Assembly: GCF_004138325.1 (NCBI RefSeq)
Contig: NZ_SBLB01000001.1
Location: 186,001-250,000 of the forward strand
Origin: Spirosoma sordidisoli
GTDB taxonomy: Bacteria > Bacteroidota > Bacteroidia > Cytophagales > Spirosomataceae
Direction: 5' to 3'
Length of the DNA stretch: 64,000 bases
Below the pieces are notes generated by a model. The model saw only the letters and a list, made by a program, of their open reading frames with translations. It ran no database searches and was not told the DNA's origin. The position numbers and the translations under genes are program-made. Shown here in pieces: positions 8,964 through 18,321 of this stretch (its first letter is position 1; every line of letters starts with the position of its first letter).

Positions 8964-8974
8964 TGCCTATCGTC

Positions 8975-10681
8975 ATGAACGATCAACCATCTCCCCCACT
9001 CACCCGCGCTCAGGAGTCGCGCGTTGCTATTGAACGGCTTTATATTACCATGCGTCACCTCTTTAACCGGGGGTTTTACAAACCATCGGGCGTATCGGGC
9101 GAAGAGATCCGACGGGCGTTGCTGACGCTGCAACCCGAAATCTACGGACTCGTTGGCGACCCCCAGCGGGTTGAGCTCGACGGTCTGGTTTACGTCATGG
9201 ACCGGCTCCCTAAGGGGATTGAAGCCTGTCGGGTCATCACCCTGGCCTCGCGCGAAGGGTTCGAGAATTCCCATTTCCCGGTGCTCGTACCTGCCAAGCG
9301 TCGGCGCAACTGCTACCGTATCGATCAGGAGCAGATGGTCATTGAGGTAACCAACGGCCGAAGCGAAATCTACGATATCCTGACCCACCTGACCTTCATG
9401 TTTATGGAGGCCGACAAGATCAGGCGCAACGCCTTCCAGGAGCGGGGTAGTAAATCGCGCGAGTGGGAAAAGCTCGAAGCCATCATCCGGTCGGGCGGCA
9501 CCGTTACCGACGATGAGCGGGAGCTGGCCCTGACCTACCTGAGTTCTATACTGGGGCGCACGTTTGAAGAAACCCAGCGGGCCTACCGGCGTTTCGAAGA
9601 AACCGCGGGCACCAACAACGGCTTGTTTCAGATTGTCTACGGCCTGGGCAGCGTTTCGATCAGCGAGGTACGCGAATCGAACGTAGACCGGGAAATTAAC
9701 TTCACCCCCATGCTGCGCGAACGCATCGGCCAGCATCTCTATGGCGAGCGCTGGGCGACCCGCATCAAACAATACATCTGGCAAAACAACCTGCAGGACC
9801 GGCCGCTGCACATCATCAGCGCCAATCCGCACAGTGTCATGAATTGCCTCTACGCACCGGCCGCCCTGAAAGGAACCACCACCTGGGATAACCTCTACGA
9901 CCTGGCCATGACCCTGAGCCAGCCAAACCAGCGGGAGCTGCGGGAGCAGGTCGCTCGGTACGCAGCCGAGCATGGCATGCATGTGCTGGAAGACACCGCT
10001 GGCACCAGTTTGCTGGTACAGCTGATCGATCTGTCGCGCTGTGACGTATCGAACCTGCCCGCCGAACTGAACCCCGACCCGGTCTATGTTCAGGAAAACC
10101 AACCCCTGCTGCTGGTCATGGACTACGCCTTCGGCGAGCAGGCTTTCGAGACGATGGACGAACTGCTGAAGCCCTACGAACGCCAGAGCGAATCGGCAAC
10201 CCTGAAAGTAGCCTCGGTGACGATCATGGGCAAAGCCGGTATCCTGACCGGCGACAAAGGGGACCTGATGATTCCGACATCACACATCTTTGAGGGCACC
10301 GCCGACAACTACCCGCTGGATAATGACTTCAGCAAAGACGATTTCGAAGGCAACGGGCTGGCCGTCTACGAAGGCGCCATGATTACCGTACTGGGCACGT
10401 CGTTACAGAACAAGGATATCCTCAGCTACTTCTGCAATTCGTCCTGGAAAGCCATTGGGCTGGAAATGGAAGGAGCCCACTACCAGAAAGCGATTCAGGC
10501 CCACCTCAAAATCAGGAACAGCGTACCGGCCGACGTGAAAGTGCGATACGCCTATTACGCATCGGACAACCCGCTGCTGACCGGCGCTACGCTGGCATCG
10601 GGCAGTCTGGGTACGCTGGGGGTCAAGCCGACCTACCTGATCACCATGAAGTGGCTCGAAAAGGTACTGCGGGCCAGCTAA
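8975..10681 (+). CDS. DUF6909 family protein, nucleoside-phosphorylase-like C-terminus
   Basis: A 568-aa cytoplasmic protein without signal peptide or membrane segment, recognised as the DUF6909 family of Bacteroidota. The N-terminal half is helical and charged. The C-terminal third carries MGKAGILTGDKGDLMIPT and IGLEMEGAHYQKAI (near residue 497), which resemble the substrate-binding and ribose-binding GxEMEG segment of purine nucleoside phosphorylases and AMP nucleosidases; YYASDNPL follows. I infer a nucleotide- or nucleoside-binding enzyme; the reaction is not established. It is preceded by a palindrome and followed by a strong terminator, so it is its own unit. Confidence 0.75.
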   Translation: MNDQPSPPLTRAQESRVAIERLYITMRHLFNRGFYKPSGVSGEEIRRALLTLQPEIYGLVGDPQRVELDGLVYVMDRLPKGIEACRVITLASREGFENSHFPVLVPAKRRRNCYRIDQEQMVIEVTNGRSEIYDILTHLTFMFMEADKIRRNAFQERGSKSREWEKLEAIIRSGGTVTDDERELALTYLSSILGRTFEETQRAYRRFEETAGTNNGLFQIVYGLGSVSISEVRESNVDREINFTPMLRERIGQHLYGERWATRIKQYIWQNNLQDRPLHIISANPHSVMNCLYAPAALKGTTTWDNLYDLAMTLSQPNQRELREQVARYAAEHGMHVLEDTAGTSLLVQLIDLSRCDVSNLPAELNPDPVYVQENQPLLLVMDYAFGEQAFETMDELLKPYERQSESATLKVASVTIMGKAGILTGDKGDLMIPTSHIFEGTADNYPLDNDFSKDDFEGNGLAVYEGAMITVLGTSLQNKDILSYFCNSSWKAIGLEMEGAHYQKAIQAHLKIRNSVPADVKVRYAYYASDNPLLTGATLASGSLGTLGVKPTYLITMKWLEKVLRAS

Positions 10682-10759
10682 ACTACGGCATAACACGCTG
10701 TCGACTGGCTGAGGGTATTATGCCGGAAGGCCCTGCCCCAGAGCCACATCGGTCTTAGT

Positions 10760-10807
10760 GTGCGCTCAGCCAACCCATTGGGATCGTGGCTGGGCGCACC
10801 TTTTTTT
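10760..10807 (+). terminator. rho-independent terminator of the DUF6909 gene
   Basis: A 13-bp stem (10760-10772 with 10787-10799, one G-T pair) is followed by seven T residues at 10801-10807. The upstream ATG of the mqo frame (10758) falls inside it, so that start can be excluded. Confidence 0.85.
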
Positions 10808-10903
10808 GGTACTGCTACGGGATAAAGTTGCGTTTTCCCAGAAACCTCACGGATCGGCCCCTTTACGGAGCAACAGCCTTACTTTTCCGAACATCAGACC
10901 TAC

Positions 10904-10911
10904 TAATTTTG
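10904..10911 (+). promoter_or_regulatory. promoter -7 element of mqo
   Basis: An exact TAnnTTTG match (TAATTTTG) 32 bases before the ATG at 10944. The -33 TTG is not clear. Confidence 0.5.
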
Positions 10912-10943
10912 TAGATGAGTATGGGAATCCCCCAGCTACCATT

Positions 10944-12476
10944 ATGGCAAAACATACGAATACAACTGAAAAAGGTCCTGATGTCGTGTTGATTGGAGCC
11001 GGTATCATGAGCGCCACCCTCGGTGTCATGCTCAAGGAACTGCAACCCAGCATCACGATCGAGATTTACGAGCGTCTGGACAGTGCCGCAGCAGAAAGCT
11101 CCGACGCCTGGAACAACGCCGGTACGGGTCACTCAGCCTTCTGCGAACTTAACTACACCCCCGAGCGCGAAGACGGCAGCGTTGAGACCGCCAAAGCCAT
11201 CAAGATTGCCGAATCGTTCGAGCAGTCGAAGCAGTTCTGGGCCTACCTGGTTGAACAGGGTTTCCTGAAAGATGCGCCCAACTTCATCCGCTCCATTCCC
11301 CACATGAGCTTTGTCTGGGGCGAAGACAACGTGAACTACCTGCACAAACGCTACGACGCACTCCAGCAGAACTACCTCTTCCACGGCATGCAGTATTCCG
11401 AAGAGCCTGCTCAACTGGCCGAGTGGATGCCGCTGGTAATGGAAGGCCGCGACCCGGCACAGCCCGTTGCCGCCACCCGGATGGATATCGGTACCGACGT
11501 CAACTTCGGCGCGCTGACCCGCTGCCTGTTCGAGAAGTTACAGCAGATGGACGGCGTAACCATGCATTTTGGCTATGACGTGCGCGATCTGTGGCGCTCC
11601 AAAAGTCTGGGCGGCTGGAAAATCAGAGTTGAAAACCTGAACGACGGTAAAACCCGCGATGTACAGACCGAGTTTGTCTTTATCGGAGCAGGCGGTGGTT
11701 CGCTGCGCCTGCTCGAAAAATCCGACATTCCCGAGAGCCGCGGCTACGGGGGCTTCCCGGTAAGTGGGCAGTGGCTCAAATGCACCAACCGCGCTGTTAT
11801 TGAACAGCATCACGCCAAGGTCTACGGGAAAGCTTCGGTTGGCGCCCCTCCCATGTCGGTGCCGCACCTGGATACTCGTATGATCGATGGCAAACAGGAG
11901 TTACTATTCGGACCTTACGCGGGGTTCTCGACCAAGTTCCTTAAAAGCGGCTCGTACCTCGACCTGCCCAAGTCGATTCAGTTGAGCAACATGGCTCCTA
12001 TGCTGATGGCGGGTCTGCATAACATACCGCTGACGCGCTACCTGATTCAGCAGGTGATGCAGTCGCCCGAGGATCGGCTCAACGCCCTGCGCGAATACTT
12101 TCCCAACGCTCAGATGAACGACTGGGAGCTGGAGATTGCCGGTCAGCGGGTACAGGTCATCAAAAAAGATGAGGAAGAGGGGGGCGTTCTTGAGTTCGGC
12201 ACCGAAGTCGTGAGCGCGGCCGATGGCAGCATTGCCGCCCTGCTGGGGGCTTCGCCGGGCGCGTCGACGGCGGTATCGATCATGCTCGACCTCATCAAGC
12301 GGTGCTTCCCGGAGCAAATGAACTCGGCCGACTGGCAGACCAAGCTGAAGCAGATGATTCCGTCCTATGGGCAGGTACTGGCCAACAATCCGGAACTGGG
12401 TCAGCAACTCCGCCGGCAAACCAGCGAAGTGCTGGGACTGACCACCGACGAGCAAACACCTGAGGTAACCCGTTAG
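10944..12476 (+). CDS. mqo: malate:quinone oxidoreductase
   Basis: An FAD-dependent peripheral membrane enzyme (510 aa) that oxidises malate to oxaloacetate and passes electrons to quinone, bypassing NAD-malate dehydrogenase. The dinucleotide-binding motif [15 protein letters not shown] lies at residues about 13-27, followed by the Mqo-type IEIYERLD and [18 protein letters not shown] segments. The start is set by the -7 element and by the terminator that excludes longer forms. It is a stand-alone unit between two terminators. Fumarase, the preceding step of the cycle, is encoded 4 kb away on the other strand. Confidence 0.95.
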   Translation: MAKHTNTTEKGPDVVLIGAGIMSATLGVMLKELQPSITIEIYERLDSAAAESSDAWNNAGTGHSAFCELNYTPEREDGSVETAKAIKIAESFEQSKQFWAYLVEQGFLKDAPNFIRSIPHMSFVWGEDNVNYLHKRYDALQQNYLFHGMQYSEEPAQLAEWMPLVMEGRDPAQPVAATRMDIGTDVNFGALTRCLFEKLQQMDGVTMHFGYDVRDLWRSKSLGGWKIRVENLNDGKTRDVQTEFVFIGAGGGSLRLLEKSDIPESRGYGGFPVSGQWLKCTNRAVIEQHHAKVYGKASVGAPPMSVPHLDTRMIDGKQELLFGPYAGFSTKFLKSGSYLDLPKSIQLSNMAPMLMAGLHNIPLTRYLIQQVMQSPEDRLNALREYFPNAQMNDWELEIAGQRVQVIKKDEEEGGVLEFGTEVVSAADGSIAALLGASPGASTAVSIMLDLIKRCFPEQMNSADWQTKLKQMIPSYGQVLANNPELGQQLRRQTSEVLGLTTDEQTPEVTR

Positions 12477-12544
12477 CATACCCTACGTTAGGGTATCCTA
12501 CGCCAGAGCGATGTTACTGCATAAATAGCTCGATTTACGTATCT

Positions 12545-12579
12545 TGTGCCACGGCCGCCTGGTCGTGGCACATCTTTTT
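12545..12579 (+). terminator. terminator-like hairpin after mqo
   Basis: A 9-bp stem (12545-12553 with 12564-12572) followed by a T-rich run at 12573-12581. It is only about 20 bases before the ggt start codon, so it might instead be part of the ggt leader. A shorter hairpin lies at about 12479-12497. Confidence 0.6.
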
Positions 12580-12596
12580 TTAGCCCTGCCCCACCC

Positions 12597-14294
12597 ATGA
12601 ACAAGCTGATCGCTACCCTCTGTCTGCTGATTCTGTTGCTTCCCCGTCTGATCGCCCAGGACCGGCTCAGCGGCAAATCCTTTGCCACCCGGGCGGTCGT
12701 GATGGCTCGTCACGGTATGGCCTGCACCTCGCATCCGCTCTCGACGCAGGCCGCGCTTCAGGTGCTGCGCTCGGGCGGTAACGCCATCGATGCCGCTATT
12801 GCCGCCAACGCGATGGAAGGCCTGGTAGAGCCGCACGTAAACGGGATCGGGGGCGATCTGTTTGCCATCGTGTGGGATGCCAAAACCAAAAAACTGTACG
12901 GTCTCAACGCATCGGGGCGGTCGCCCTATACGCTGACCCTGGCCGAGTTCCAGAAACGGGGGCTGACACACATCCCCGCCGACGGTCCCCTACCGGTATC
13001 GGTGCCGGGTTGCGTGGATGGGTGGTTCTCGCTGCACAAACGGTTTGGTAAAGCACCCATGACCGATATTCTTTCCCACGCGATCCGATACGCCCGCGAA
13101 GGCTACCCCGTTCATGACGAAGCGGCTTTTTACTGGCCCACAATGGTTGCGCGCTTCGGCAAGTACCCTAACGTTAAAGAAACCTACGCCCCCACCGGAG
13201 CCGCGCCCAAGCGGGGCGAGCTGTTCAGAAATCCGGCGCTGGCCAACACCCTCGAAAAAATTGCCAAAGGCGGTCGGGATGCGTTTTATAAAGGCGATAT
13301 AGCGCAGACGATCGACGCGTTCATGAAAAAGATGGGCGGCTACCTGAGTGCCCGCGACCTGGCCGATCATACCTCCGAGTGGGTCGAACCCGTATCGACC
13401 AACTACCGCGGGTACGACGTTTGGGAGCTGCCCCCCAACAGCCAGGGTATCGCGGCCCTGCAGATGCTGAACATACTGGAAGGCTACGATTTCTCGACAA
13501 TTCCCTGGGGTAGCCCGGAACACATTCACCGGTTCGTTGAAGCCAAGAAGCTGGCCTTCGAAGACCGGGCCAGATATTACGCCGACCCGGCCTTTGCTAC
13601 GATTCCGGTTCAGGCGCTGATCAGTAAACCCTACGCGGCAGAACGGCGAGCCCTGATCGACCTGAACCGGGCCGCCAGCCGGGTCGATGCGGGTAACCCG
13701 GCGCTCAAACAGGGCGACACCATCTACCTCACGGTGGCCGACGAAGAGGGTAATATGGTATCGCTGATCCAGAGCAACTACCGCGGATTCGGGTCGGGCA
13801 TGGTTCCTGATGGGCTGGGCTTTATGCTTCAGGACCGGGGCGAGTTATATAGCCTCATCGACGGGCAAAATAACACTTACGCCCCCCACAAACGGCCCTT
13901 CCAGACCATTATTCCGGCTTTCATCACCAAAGACGGGCAGCCTTTTATGAGTTTCGGGGTGATGGGAGGAAGTTTTCAGCCGCTGGGTCATGTTCAGATC
14001 GTGATGAACATGATCGACTACGGCATGAACCCACAGGAAGCGGGCGATGCCCCCCGGATCGACCACCAGGGATCATCGGAACCGACGGGCGAGAAAATGA
14101 CCGACTCCGGTCTGATTACCCTCGAGTCGGGCTACCCCTACGAAACCATCCGCGAGCTGATGCGCAGGGGGCATAAGGTAGGCTATGGCCTGGGCGGATA
14201 CGGCGGCTATCAGGCCATTATGTACGATGCCAAGAACAAGATCTACCACGGCGCTACAGAATCCCGAAAAGACGGGCAGGCAGCGGGTTTCTAA
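12597..14294 (+). CDS. ggt: gamma-glutamyltransferase
   Basis: A 565-aa exported N-terminal-nucleophile enzyme that cleaves gamma-glutamyl bonds such as in glutathione. The signal peptide MNKLIATLCLLILLLPRLIAQ sets the start. The large subunit begins with the conserved MVAxHxMA-like block (VVMARHGMACTSHPLS). The autocleavage threonine is the T of GDTIYLTVAD near residue 378, giving a small subunit that keeps the NYRGFGSGMV and GGSFQPLGHVQ blocks. It is convergent with the FtsZ-like gene with only 29 bases between. No partner gene is evident. Confidence 0.93.
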   Translation: MNKLIATLCLLILLLPRLIAQDRLSGKSFATRAVVMARHGMACTSHPLSTQAALQVLRSGGNAIDAAIAANAMEGLVEPHVNGIGGDLFAIVWDAKTKKLYGLNASGRSPYTLTLAEFQKRGLTHIPADGPLPVSVPGCVDGWFSLHKRFGKAPMTDILSHAIRYAREGYPVHDEAAFYWPTMVARFGKYPNVKETYAPTGAAPKRGELFRNPALANTLEKIAKGGRDAFYKGDIAQTIDAFMKKMGGYLSARDLADHTSEWVEPVSTNYRGYDVWELPPNSQGIAALQMLNILEGYDFSTIPWGSPEHIHRFVEAKKLAFEDRARYYADPAFATIPVQALISKPYAAERRALIDLNRAASRVDAGNPALKQGDTIYLTVADEEGNMVSLIQSNYRGFGSGMVPDGLGFMLQDRGELYSLIDGQNNTYAPHKRPFQTIIPAFITKDGQPFMSFGVMGGSFQPLGHVQIVMNMIDYGMNPQEAGDAPRIDHQGSSEPTGEKMTDSGLITLESGYPYETIRELMRRGHKVGYGLGGYGGYQAIMYDAKNKIYHGATESRKDGQAAGF

Positions 14295-14323
14295 ACCTTG
14301 TTATGGACCAAAGGCGTGAGTGG

Positions 14324-15229
14324 CTATCGGCTGGTCTGGCCAGCTGAAGCGTCCGTAACGGGCATCCCGATCAGTACCGACACATCGAGCCATTCGCCCT
14401 GTTCAGGATCGGCAAACATCCCGAGCTTAAACATACGGGGCTCGGTTTTGACGACATCACTGACCCAGTTTGACAGGTCCACGTGTTCACGCACAAGCAG
14501 CGGCTTATCGTCGCTGTAACTCATAACCAGCAACACCCGGTATACGCCCGATTCGCTGGTTGCCAGCTGCTGGTTCAGCTGACGAGTGAGTTCCTGCATA
14601 ATCTCGGCCGACCGGCTTTGGCCCCTGGCTCTGGCCGTTGTCAGCGTTAATCGTGCCTTACTGACCACTTTTTTAAAGTCCATAAAATCGACATGACCCA
14701 GCATGGACTCGCCGAACGTAGCCAGTTTGCCAACCGCGCTGGTAAACTGATCAACCTGCTGCGACCAGGCCGTTTCTGACAGCGGGTATACCCAGAGGCT
14801 GTCGGCCTCGGCCTGCAGGCGATGCATGGTCTGGTTAGCCAGATCCTGCTGCGCAGCCTCCAGATCTGGCGGCAAGCCAATACACACTACCGTAAACAGC
14901 CCGTATTCGGCCAGTAGCTCGACCAGGATTGGCGCCAGTTCGCAGTCGGCAGGTGTTCGAAGATCCGTTACGACAAGGGCTAGCTCACCCAGCGCCGGCA
15001 ACTCATTAAACGCATCGGCCAGGTGCCACTTCGCGTCGGCACGCTCCCTCCCGGACTCCACAAACAGTTTATTGGGTATCGGAGAGGCCCGAAGCCGGTC
15101 CGGATCGGTATCGCAGAGGATCGGGACAAGGTTCCGGATAGCTGTCTTGTGCAGCTGATTGCCAACGGCAGTTCCGGTTTCGCCAAGGCCTATCAACGCG
15201 ATGGCCGGGTTTTCTGAATCGTAGAACAT
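14324..15229 (-). CDS. degenerate FtsZ/tubulin-like protein without GTP signature
   Basis: A 301-aa protein (ATG at 15229; an in-frame GTG lies 6 bases upstream) that aligns in order with FtsZ. At the N-terminus AIALIGLGETGTAVGNQL matches the FtsZ T1 region, and CDTDPDRLRA matches the NTDAQAL block. LALVVTDLRTPADCELAPIL takes the place of the T4 strand, where FtsZ has GGGTGTG. The spacer then reads AEYGLFTVVCIGLP. The T7 loop reads LGHVDFMDFKKVVS (about residues 178-191), keeping both aspartates, and is followed by GQSRSAEIMQEL. The C-terminal domain is present (VYRVLLVMSY, WLDVSVLIG) but the FtsZ tail peptide is absent. GTP binding is unlikely. Role unknown; possibly a modulator or capping partner of FtsZ or a separate scaffold. 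Confidence 0.8.
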   Translation of the reverse strand: MFYDSENPAIALIGLGETGTAVGNQLHKTAIRNLVPILCDTDPDRLRASPIPNKLFVESGRERADAKWHLADAFNELPALGELALVVTDLRTPADCELAPILVELLAEYGLFTVVCIGLPPDLEAAQQDLANQTMHRLQAEADSLWVYPLSETAWSQQVDQFTSAVGKLATFGESMLGHVDFMDFKKVVSKARLTLTTARARGQSRSAEIMQELTRQLNQQLATSESGVYRVLLVMSYSDDKPLLVREHVDLSNWVSDVVKTEPRMFKLGMFADPEQGEWLDVSVLIGMPVTDASAGQTSR

Positions 15230-15388
15230 GGGCACGTAGAGAGGTTTGACCGATTACCAAACGGGTTGCCTGGGCAGCTATACACCAAAAAGGCATTGGG
15301 CTGTTGTTTTAACCGAACTTACCCAATAAGTGAGACGCCTTGTTAGTAAATGGTGTATCCTGACCCCAGAGGCTCCGATCTGCGGGGT

Positions 15389-16096
15389 TCAGTGTGTAAA
15401 CAGATCCGTCTGCTTCTCCGACGCTTTCCGGCGTAACTGACGTAGCGATGACACATGAGCCACCAGCACAATGGGCACCACCACCGATGGCAGCCATACA
15501 AACGGAAAATAGAGGATGGCTATGTTGGGCTGACTGAACGCAATCTGCTGAACAGGCGAGGGAACAGCCATAGCCGCAGTCAGCACGATATTGACCAGCA
15601 AACCCAGACAGATCAGATTCCATATCAACAACCCCCGCCCAGACAACCGCTTCCGGACAAATGCCAGATAGTATACCACCGGCGCCGTCAGACCAGACAC
15701 GATATCGACGTTCCGTCCTTCGAAGGTCATTTCCTTCGGCACCGCGCCAGCAACGAACAGCCAGAACAGCACCAGCTCGACCGGGATGCGTACGGTATGC
15801 AGTAAAGTCAGCTGGTCCAGCCGGAGCGAATCGAGAAACCGACGCCCCCCGGCGGTTCGCAGCAGCCCAATCAGTACCAGAAGCGGGGGAATCACCAGGG
15901 CCGGAAAACGCGGAGGCATCGCATCGGTCTGCCGGTAAAACCCCGCCAGACTCAGGCCCGCCTGAAGCGCCATCCAGGCCAGAAGAACGACCAATACCAG
16001 GATCGACTGCCGACTGGCCCGGTAAAACAGCCAGACCGTGGCCAGCGTCGTGGCGCCGAAGACAAGGCTAACGTACAGAGGAAGTTGATGGAGCAT
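15389..16096 (-). CDS. polytopic membrane protein, unknown
   Basis: A 235-aa protein with about six or seven hydrophobic helices (YVSLVFGATTLATVWLFY, ILVLVVLLAWMALQAGLSL, PALVIPPLLVLIGLL, ELVLFWLFVAGAVP, LICLGLLVNIVLTAAMAV, WLPSVVVPIVLVAHV) and a basic cytoplasmic C-terminus. An alternative start 33 bases upstream (16129) is possible. No motif recognised. It lies between fumarase and the FtsZ-like gene on the same strand with 159 bases to the latter, so the two may be co-transcribed. Confidence 0.7.
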   Translation of the reverse strand: MLHQLPLYVSLVFGATTLATVWLFYRASRQSILVLVVLLAWMALQAGLSLAGFYRQTDAMPPRFPALVIPPLLVLIGLLRTAGGRRFLDSLRLDQLTLLHTVRIPVELVLFWLFVAGAVPKEMTFEGRNVDIVSGLTAPVVYYLAFVRKRLSGRGLLIWNLICLGLLVNIVLTAAMAVPSPVQQIAFSQPNIAILYFPFVWLPSVVVPIVLVAHVSSLRQLRRKASEKQTDLFTH

Positions 16097-16139
16097 AAGG
16101 CGGTGGCGAAAGTACCCGACAAAGTACAACCTGGCGCGG

Positions 16140-16189
16140 CCCGAAACAACACGGGCCGGATGCTGTCATCCGGCCCGTGTTGTTTCGGG
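16140..16189 (-). terminator. 23-bp perfect stem-loop after fumarase
   Basis: Arms at 16140-16162 and 16167-16189 are perfectly complementary over 23 bases with a CTGT loop, 24 bases past the fumarase stop. There is no U-run on the minus side, but the stem is very stable. Confidence 0.7.
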
Positions 16190-16213
16190 TGTTTAGTTCG
16201 GCAGGGGCTATCG

Positions 16214-17617
16214 TCAGGCAGGCAGCTCGCCAACCATATCGCCGGGCTTCACCCATTCGTTAAACTCGTCTTCGGTCAGGTAGCCCAGTTGCAGGGCCGT
16301 TTCTTTCAGCGTAGAGCCATTTTTATGGGCGGTTTGTGCAATTTCGGCGGCTTTGTAGTAGCCAATTTTGGTATTCAGCGCCGTTACCAGCATCAGCGAC
16401 GAATCGACGTGCTTTTTGATGTTGGCTTCGATCGGCTCGATCCCTTCGGCACATTTGTCGTTGAACGATACGCATACGTCGCCAATGAGCCGGGCCGAAT
16501 GCAGGAAATTATAGATCATAACCGGCTTGAATACGTTCAGCTCGAAATGGCCGTTCATACCGCCGATGTTGATCGCTACGTCGTTGCCCATCACCTGCGC
16601 GGCCACCATCGTCATGGCTTCGCACTGGGTCGGGTTTACCTTACCTGGCATGATGCTGCTGCCCGGCTCGTTGTCCGGAATGTGTAACTCGCCAATCCCC
16701 GCCCGCGGACCGCTCGACAGCATGCGGATGTCGTTGCCGATCTTCATCAGGCTGGCCGCTACCGTTTTCAGCGCGCCGTGGGCTTCTACAATGGCATCGT
16801 GGGCCGCCAGGGCTTCAAACTTATTCTCGGCTGTAACGAACGGCAGACCGGTCAGGCTGGCAATGTGTTTGGCCACGTTGTCAGCGTAGTTGGGCGGGGT
16901 GTTTATCCCCGTTCCGACGGCCGTACCGCCCAGCGCCAGCTCGCTCAGGTGAGCCAGCGAGTTGTTGATTGCCCGCAAACCGTGATCGAGCTGAGACACA
17001 TATCCCGAAAACTCCTGCCCCACCGTGAGCGGGGTCGCGTCCATGAAGTGGGTGCGGCCAATCTTTACGACGTGCATAAAGGCCTTCGCCTTGGCCGCCA
17101 GCGTATCGCGCAGTTTGGTAATGCCCGGAATGGTCACGTCCAGCAGGATCTTGTAGGCGGCAATGTGCATGGCCGTCGGGAAGGTATCGTTACTCGACTG
17201 CGACTTGTTTACATCATCGTTCGGGTGCAGCGCCTTCTTCTCGTCGGTAAGCGATCCGCCCTGCAGCACGTGCGCCCGGTAGGCCACCACCTCGTTGACG
17301 TTCATATTCGACTGGGTACCCGAGCCGGTTTGCCAGACAACCAGCGGAAACTGATCGTCCAGCGTTCCTTCCAGAATTTCGTCGCAGACGCGGCCGATCA
17401 GTTCTGCTTTTTCCGGCGCCAGCACCCCGGCATCGAGGTTGGTCAGCGCAGCCGCTTTCTTGAGGTACGCAAACGCCCGGATAATTTCGCGGGGCATTTT
17501 ATTGATGTCCTGAGCAATTTTAAAATTCTCGATGGAACGCTGCGTCTGCGCGCCCCAGTAAACGTTGGCCGGCACCTGAACCTGGCCCATCGTGTCTTTC
17601 TCGATGCGGTATTCCAT
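16214..17617 (-). CDS. fumC: class II fumarate hydratase
   Basis: A 467-aa cytoplasmic TCA-cycle enzyme that interconverts fumarate and malate. The N-terminus reads [16 protein letters not shown], followed by the GAQTQRS block; [13 protein letters not shown] supplies active-site residues and [11 protein letters not shown] is the superfamily signature containing the mobile-loop serine. The ATG at 17617 matches the family start; a longer form would run through the leader stem-loop. Transcription probably begins near 17701 from the -7 element at 17708-17715, leaving a structured 5' leader. Confidence 0.95.
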   Translation of the reverse strand: MEYRIEKDTMGQVQVPANVYWGAQTQRSIENFKIAQDINKMPREIIRAFAYLKKAAALTNLDAGVLAPEKAELIGRVCDEILEGTLDDQFPLVVWQTGSGTQSNMNVNEVVAYRAHVLQGGSLTDEKKALHPNDDVNKSQSSNDTFPTAMHIAAYKILLDVTIPGITKLRDTLAAKAKAFMHVVKIGRTHFMDATPLTVGQEFSGYVSQLDHGLRAINNSLAHLSELALGGTAVGTGINTPPNYADNVAKHIASLTGLPFVTAENKFEALAAHDAIVEAHGALKTVAASLMKIGNDIRMLSSGPRAGIGELHIPDNEPGSSIMPGKVNPTQCEAMTMVAAQVMGNDVAINIGGMNGHFELNVFKPVMIYNFLHSARLIGDVCVSFNDKCAEGIEPIEANIKKHVDSSLMLVTALNTKIGYYKAAEIAQTAHKNGSTLKETALQLGYLTEDEFNEWVKPGDMVGELPA

Positions 17618-17640
17618 GTGGTAAGAGCGAAAGAGTGAAG

Positions 17641-17692
17641 GAGTCAGCGACGGAACAGGTACCAGGCCTGGAATCCGTTCCGTCGCTGACTC
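17641..17692 (-). promoter_or_regulatory. long stem-loop in the fumC 5' leader
   Basis: Perfect 16-base arms (17641-17656 and 17677-17692) with a 20-base loop that holds its own palindrome (CCAGGCCTGG). It lies wholly within the predicted leader, 24 bases before the ATG, and has no U-run, so it is not an ordinary terminator. It may affect mRNA stability or translation. Confidence 0.5.
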
Positions 17693-17707
17693 TTTAAAAT
17701 CCGGCTG

Positions 17708-17715
17708 CAAAGGTA
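17708..17715 (-). promoter_or_regulatory. promoter -7 element of fumC
   Basis: Exact TAnnTTTG (TACCTTTG on the minus strand). A TTG at -33 is not clear. Confidence 0.45.
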
Positions 17716-17834
17716 CAGGGGGGCCGGTGTTTTCCCATGGGTCTGGTCACTTTGCGCCACGAATTGCCGGGCGATACTGATCAAAACAGCACGTAAAATG
17801 GTTCATTGGGTAACCCCTGGCTTATCGATCGAAC

Positions 17835-18251
17835 ATGGCCGCTTACACATTACCCAAGAAAATAGCCGCCCGGCAGCACGAAATCACTGCCGACTTCCTG
17901 ATGGTGATTGACCGACATCTGGCCGACCTGCTGGCCGGACGGGTTACCGAGATGTATGAGATTCGGGACATAGCCGACGAGCTGCACATTCATCCCACCC
18001 ACCTGAGCAACACTATCAAGCTCACAACGGGCCAGGCACCCTGCTACTTCTTCGAAGAAAAAATCATGACCATAGCCCGGTCCATGCTAACCGATCCACA
18101 GCAGTCCGTTGCCAGCATTGCCGCTATACTCACCTTCGACCCCTCCAACTTCACCAAGTTCTTCAAGCGGTTTCAGGGAGTCACTCCGAAGCAGTACCGC
18201 GAGGAGTACTGGCGGGCGGAGCGCGAAAAAACTGAAATGCTCACCATTTAA
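17835..18251 (+). CDS. AraC-family regulator, DNA-binding domain only
   Basis: A 138-aa protein that consists almost entirely of the double helix-turn-helix AraC domain: IRDIADELHIHPTHLSNTIK is the first HTH and VASIAAILTFDPSNFTKFFKRFQGVTPKQYRE is the second with its family signature. The usual effector-binding domain is missing; the first 45 residues are helical and lack a known fold. It lies 70 bases before an SDR gene on the same strand and may regulate it. It is divergent from fumC. Confidence 0.88.
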   Translation: MAAYTLPKKIAARQHEITADFLMVIDRHLADLLAGRVTEMYEIRDIADELHIHPTHLSNTIKLTTGQAPCYFFEEKIMTIARSMLTDPQQSVASIAAILTFDPSNFTKFFKRFQGVTPKQYREEYWRAEREKTEMLTI

Positions 18252-18321
18252 ACGGAAACTGTCACCATAGCCTAACCCGTCGGGACCAGCAATTTTGTGC
18301 CATCCATTTAAAACAAACAAT

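Noticed and set aside
8912..10102. Minus-strand reading frame opposite the DUF6909 gene
   Set aside because: Shadow; the plus-strand gene has a family match, a promoter-side palindrome and a terminator.
10758..10944. Longer start for malate:quinone oxidoreductase
   Set aside because: The upstream ATG lies inside the terminator of the previous gene, and the -7 element is downstream of it.
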